A stretch of 64,000 bases of DNA, taken from NCBI GenBank assembly GCA_016872835.1, contig VGYX01000010.1:47025-111024 (forward strand), given 5' to 3'. Positions within the stretch are counted from its first letter, which is position 1; every line of letters starts with the position of its first letter. The position numbers and the translations under genes are program-made. Origin of the DNA: Planctomycetota bacterium (GTDB lineage Bacteria > Planctomycetota > Phycisphaerae > Phycisphaerales > SM1A02). Below are positions 61,806 to 64,000 of this stretch, one piece after another. A model generated the notes under the pieces. It saw only the letters and a list, made by a program, of their open reading frames with translations. It was not told the origin of the DNA and did not search any database.

Positions 61806-61834
61806 ACCATCCGCGACACGCCGCGCTTGAAACG

Positions 61835-61870
61835 AAGAACGCCCCGGACGCAACCGGGGCGTTCTTGTGT
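61835..61870 (+). terminator. Rho-independent terminator of tricorn 2
   Basis: A perfect 13-bp stem, AAGAACGCCCCGG/CCGGGGCGTTCTT, with a 6-nt loop ACGCAA, followed by GTGT. It starts 29 bp after the stop. On the minus strand it could also serve the convergent hypothetical gene. Confidence 0.85.
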
Positions 61871-61889
61871 AGGCGTGCAAATGTGGAAT

Positions 61890-62321
61890 TCAGGCCTTGC
61901 GATACGCGCCGCCAAGACCGCGCTTGCCGTTGCTCTCGAACAGCGCCTTCACCTTCTTGCCGTCGGACTCGAAACCCTCCGTCAGCCGCTTGAACGCGGC
62001 GGCGCAGCGCTTGGGATCCAGGCCGGCCTTCTGGCAGATGGCCTCGCGACTCATCCAGGCGCCACCACAGGCCGAAGCGAGCGCCTTGTACTGGCTCTCC
62101 ATTTCGGCCGGGCTGCTGCGATAGCGCTTGCCGGTGGTGCCGGCGCGGCCATTGCCTGAAGCAATGCGAGCGGACTGACGCAGGTTCTGCCCCCCGGAGA
62201 TTCCCAGTTCCTGCAGGGTGGACACAAGCCGCTCGTACTCGCCGCGGATGCGACGCAATTCGTGAAGCTCGGCCATCATGGTGCGGAGTCGCTTGGCGAC
62301 CGTCGTGGTGTATCGGGGCAT
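61890..62321 (-). CDS. Hypothetical basic protein with coiled-coil start
   Basis: 143 residues from ATG 62321 (TTG 62345 is a poorer in-frame start). Not recognised. The N-terminus (VAKRLRTMMAELHELRRIRGEYERLVSTL) looks like an amphipathic coiled coil. The centre is Gly/Arg-rich, and the C-terminal part (AEMESQYKALASACGGAWMSREAICQKAGLDPKRCAAAFKRLTEG) resembles a helix-turn-helix with a KKVKALFESNGKRGLGGAYR tail, which could be a winged-helix DNA-binding domain. Convergent with tricorn 2. Confidence 0.6.
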   Translation of the reverse strand: MPRYTTTVAKRLRTMMAELHELRRIRGEYERLVSTLQELGISGGQNLRQSARIASGNGRAGTTGKRYRSSPAEMESQYKALASACGGAWMSREAICQKAGLDPKRCAAAFKRLTEGFESDGKKVKALFESNGKRGLGGAYRKA

Positions 62322-62780
62322 TCCGCGATTGTCGGGGGAAAGCAACGAATTCGCAAGCCCGAAACTGACTTGTCGCTGCCGGATACCGGAAGTTTCCGCA
62401 CCGCGCAGGCCGCCGAGATCTCCGCGTATGCAAGTGAAAGGTCATGTCAGCCAGACCCATCGCTTCGACCGGCTGCGAGCAGAAGTCCAGCGCGCCGACC
62501 ACGCCCAAGATCGAGAGCAGCGCGAGGAGCGCAGGCGAATCAGCCGGAAAGGCCGCGGCCGAGGGCAGCAAGACCGTCGCCAACGATGCAAAGGCTGCCT
62601 GCGAGGCGACGAAGCCGCAAGAAACCTTGATCGCGGCATTACACTGGCGCGCGATCCTCGCTTGCGGGTGGTCCCTCAAGCGGCGCGTTTCCGGGGCGCT
62701 CCAGCACGCTGGACTCCGGGAAGCGGCGATCGGGATCTTTCCGAATCAGGGTCGTCGCACCCTGGCTGAAGGAGCGTCGC
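62322..62780. other. 459-bp gap, one doubtful ORF
   Basis: Overlapping frames on both strands have similar third-position GC, so strand cannot be decided by eye. Plus-strand 62444-62800 (118 codons, Ala/Ser-rich, no Shine-Dalgarno at proper distance) is listed separately. A minus-strand frame with a hydrophobic stretch (SPALLALLSILGVVGALDF) starts only with TTG. Confidence 0.5.
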
Positions 62781-62800
62781 ATGCCGGAGTCAACCGCTGA
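62444..62800 (+). CDS. Doubtful small hypothetical ORF
   Basis: 118 codons, Ala/Ser/Lys-rich in its first half (SAGESAGKAAAEGSKTVANDAKA), Arg/Gly-rich later. GC at third positions is about 80% in the first 65 codons. It overlaps the next gene by 20 bp and has no recognised family or signal peptide. Included for completeness. Confidence 0.22.
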   Translation: MSARPIASTGCEQKSSAPTTPKIESSARSAGESAGKAAAEGSKTVANDAKAACEATKPQETLIAALHWRAILACGWSLKRRVSGALQHAGLREAAIGIFPNQGRRTLAEGASHAGVNR

Positions 62801-63200
62801 ACTCGCCGCACTGGTCGCCCAGATGCAGCACGAGAGACGCCTGCTCAAGGATCGCCTTGCCCAGATCGAGTCCGCCGGCGGAGGCATCTCCAACGGCCAG
62901 TTCGGTGACATCCGCTGCACCGGCTGGAACGTGATGGACGAGCTTGGATCCGTGCGGATCTCCGCCGCCACCGCACCTGACGGAAGCGCAGGACTTTCGT
63001 GGCGCGATCGTGAACGAAGGCTTCGCGTGACGATTGAGACCTACAAGGACGGGGGTTCCGGCATCGCGTTCCGCGACATCGATCGCAAGAAGCGCGTGGT
63101 CGCGGGCACGCTGGGCGATGGCTCGGTGGCGCTGCCCACGCGCGATCTCAAGGCGGCCGCAAGCGGCGGCATGCCGGCGATCGATGCGGATCCGGGGTGA
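62781..63200 (+). CDS. Small hypothetical protein with coiled-coil start
   Basis: 139 residues, ATG with GAAGGAG 6 nt upstream, so this gene is leadered. Not recognised. Residues ~5-30 (AELAALVAQMQHERRLLKDRLAQIESAGG) form a likely coiled coil; the remainder is a run of short beta-strand-like units (GFDIRCTGW-type, GSVRISAATAPDGSAGLSW, RLRVTIETYKDGGSGIAF, KKRVVAGTLGDGSVAL), each about 20 residues and ending at Gly/Asp turns. A small beta protein is likely. Confidence 0.7.
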   Translation: MPESTAELAALVAQMQHERRLLKDRLAQIESAGGGISNGQFGDIRCTGWNVMDELGSVRISAATAPDGSAGLSWRDRERRLRVTIETYKDGGSGIAFRDIDRKKRVVAGTLGDGSVALPTRDLKAAASGGMPAIDADPG

Positions 63201-63249
63201 GGTCGCGTCGGCTTTGGTTCTGATTTTGACCGCATTTTGAGACCACACC

Positions 63250-63296
63250 AGTTGCACGTGCCGGAATCCCTACACATTCGACCTTATCGTGCAACT
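63250..63296. promoter_or_regulatory. Inverted repeat before the RCC1-repeat gene
   Basis: AGTTGCACG at 63250-63258 and CGTGCAACT at 63288-63296, a perfect 9-bp inverted repeat with a 29-nt spacer, 58 bp upstream of the ATG. It may be an operator or a transcript stem. Confidence 0.35.
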
Positions 63297-63353
63297 CATG
63301 TCGGGCATATTGCGGAGGGGCCTTGTGAGCCGGGGCCGAAGGAGCCTTCCGGA

Positions 63354-64000
63354 ATGAACTGCAACGCACGATTCATCCATCGCACTCTGATCGCGTTCGC
63401 GGTCGCGGCTGTCGCGTGGCTTGCTGGGCGGGCGGGTGCGGAAGTGGATGTGGTTTCGTGGGGAATCCAGACGTACGATCAAGGCGACGTTCGAGAGCGG
63501 TACTCCCAGATCGCGGCGGGCGGGGACCACACCGTCGCGCTCAAGAGCGACGGCACCGTGGTCGCCTGGGGCTCCAACTCCTCCGGCCAACGCAACGTGC
63601 CTAGCGGTCTCTCGGGCGTAACCCAGATCGCGGCGGGCGGGGACCACACCGTCGCGCTCAAGAACGACGGCACCGTGGTCGCCTGGGGCTCCAACTCCCT
63701 CGGCCAACGCACCGTGCCTAGCGGTCTCTCGGGCGTGACCCAGATCGCGGGGGGCGGGTACCACACCGTCGCGCTCAAGAACGACGGCACCGTGGTCGCA
63801 TGGGGCTCAAATGGCAACGGCCAACGCAACGTGCCTAGCGGTCTCTCGGGCGTGACCCAGATCGCGGCGGGCTACTACCACACCGTGGCCCTTGTCACCT
63901 TCACCGACTGCAACGCCAACGGCCAACGCGACAGCTACGAGATCGGCAAGGGTTGGGCCGCCGACTCCAACGCCAACGGCCGCATCGACAGCTGCGAGTA
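63354..64000 (+). CDS. Exported RCC1-repeat protein (C-terminus outside window)
   Basis: 215 codons are visible and the frame runs off the right edge, so it is absent from the ORF track. ATG 63354 has GAAGGAG 10 nt upstream. Signal peptide: RTLIAFAVAAVAWLAGRAGA. Three and a part RCC1-type repeats of 39 residues follow (QIAAGGDHTVALKSDGTVVAWGSN...), a beta-propeller module used for binding. After the repeats come two Asp/Asn-rich calcium-loop units (DCNANGQRDSYEI and DSNANGRIDSCEY) seen in many secreted planctomycete proteins. With only about 3.3 blades a full seven-blade propeller is not reached. Confidence 0.85.
   Translation, partial: MNCNARFIHRTLIAFAVAAVAWLAGRAGAEVDVVSWGIQTYDQGDVRERYSQIAAGGDHTVALKSDGTVVAWGSNSSGQRNVPSGLSGVTQIAAGGDHTVALKNDGTVVAWGSNSLGQRTVPSGLSGVTQIAGGGYHTVALKNDGTVVAWGSNGNGQRNVPSGLSGVTQIAAGYYHTVALVTFTDCNANGQRDSYEIGKGWAADSNANGRIDSCE
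63507..63890 (+). repeat. 117-bp tandem repeats inside the RCC1 gene
   Basis: Units 63507-63623, 63624-63740 and 63741-63857, plus a partial unit to about 63890. They are near identical at the DNA level, with most changes confined to a few codons in each unit, so they arose recently or are homogenised by recombination. Unit number may vary between strains. Confidence 0.9.

Noticed and set aside
62442-62679. Minus-strand hydrophobic ORF in the 62.3-62.8 kb gap (possible small membrane protein)
   Set aside because: Its only start is TTG, with no promoter or ribosome signal, and the opposite frame has equal coding quality.
63479-63829. Minus-strand repeat ORFs opposite the RCC1 gene
   Set aside because: They are the antisense translation of the RCC1 tandem repeats.
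63507-63890. CRISPR-like array
   Set aside because: Units are 117 bp, contiguous without spacers and in frame inside a coding sequence; they encode RCC1 repeats.

Overview
The window is a high-GC bacterial chromosome segment, most likely from a planctomycete of the class Phycisphaerae. The clues are secreted proteins ending in paired Asp-rich dockerin-like repeats (GDLDGDG...CPGCPADLDGSGTVD), a pseudopilin with the planctomycetal H-X9-DG type C-terminus, an RCC1-repeat protein followed by DCNANG-type calcium-loop repeats, and DUF1570 and M36-like proteases. No phage, insertion sequence with a transposase, CRISPR array or rRNA operon was seen. The one RNA gene is a tRNA-Leu(GAG). Taxonomy is inferred from these family signatures, not from a marker alignment.

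Layout. 1-3.1 kb: two tandem secreted M14 carboxypeptidases on the minus strand. 3.1-8.0 kb: a small lipoprotein, a STAS protein, a SixA-like phosphatase, then imidazolonepropionase, methionine aminopeptidase and phosphoglycerate dehydrogenase. 8.0-8.26 kb: a palindromic mobile-type element. 8.3-12.6 kb: a prolyl oligopeptidase facing a PcrA/UvrD helicase. 12.6-17.6 kb: the dNTP block, dcd plus a B12-dependent ribonucleotide reductase, behind a promoter region with three dyads. 17.7-21.1 kb: a membrane protein, a fusion of a B12-binding domain with a MeaB-like GTPase, and PrpD. 21.1-21.35 kb: a second copy of the palindromic element, which supplies the stop codon of the next gene. 21.3-27.9 kb: a tricorn protease homologue and fructose bisphosphatase (minus), then thiolase and a pseudopilin. 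28-30 kb: a decayed RCK_N fragment and adenosylhomocysteinase. 30-39.1 kb: PTS enzyme I, RNase E/G, then dxr, rseP and an SDR. 39.1-45.8 kb: SmpB and two tandem M36-like secreted metalloproteases with dockerin-like ends. 45.9-53.2 kb: tRNA-Leu, QueE, a DUF429-like protein, a zinc-ribbon protein, an RsuA-type pseudouridine synthase, a YihY membrane protein, a DUF1570 peptidase, a lone NuoB and an M28 peptidase. 53.2-57.6 kb: an aminotransferase, prfB with its programmed +1 frameshift, and a glycogen debranching enzyme. 57.7-64 kb: an ECF sigma factor, a second tricorn homologue, small hypothetical genes and the start of an RCC1-repeat protein.

How the parts fit. Much of the window is housekeeping metabolism and RNA/protein quality control (map, prfB, smpB, rne, rsuA-type, rseP), interleaved with an extracellular or periplasmic protein-degrading outfit: two M14, two M36-like, two tricorn, one S9, one M28 and one DUF1570 peptidase. 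That suggests a peptide-scavenging lifestyle. The most general signal is regulatory. At about fourteen starts on both strands a TANNNT hexamer (usually TACCTT, TACCAT or TACACT) ends 6-9 nt before the start codon, as expected for leaderless mRNAs, while other genes carry a normal Shine-Dalgarno sequence. This rule also corrected one start (the 3049 carboxypeptidase). No wholly new defence or biosynthetic system was recognised. The strongest novel candidates are the paired palindromic elements, the leaderless promoter pattern, the B12-domain/GTPase fusion, the dyads before dcd-nrdJ, and an imidazolonepropionase with Asn in place of its conserved Asp.
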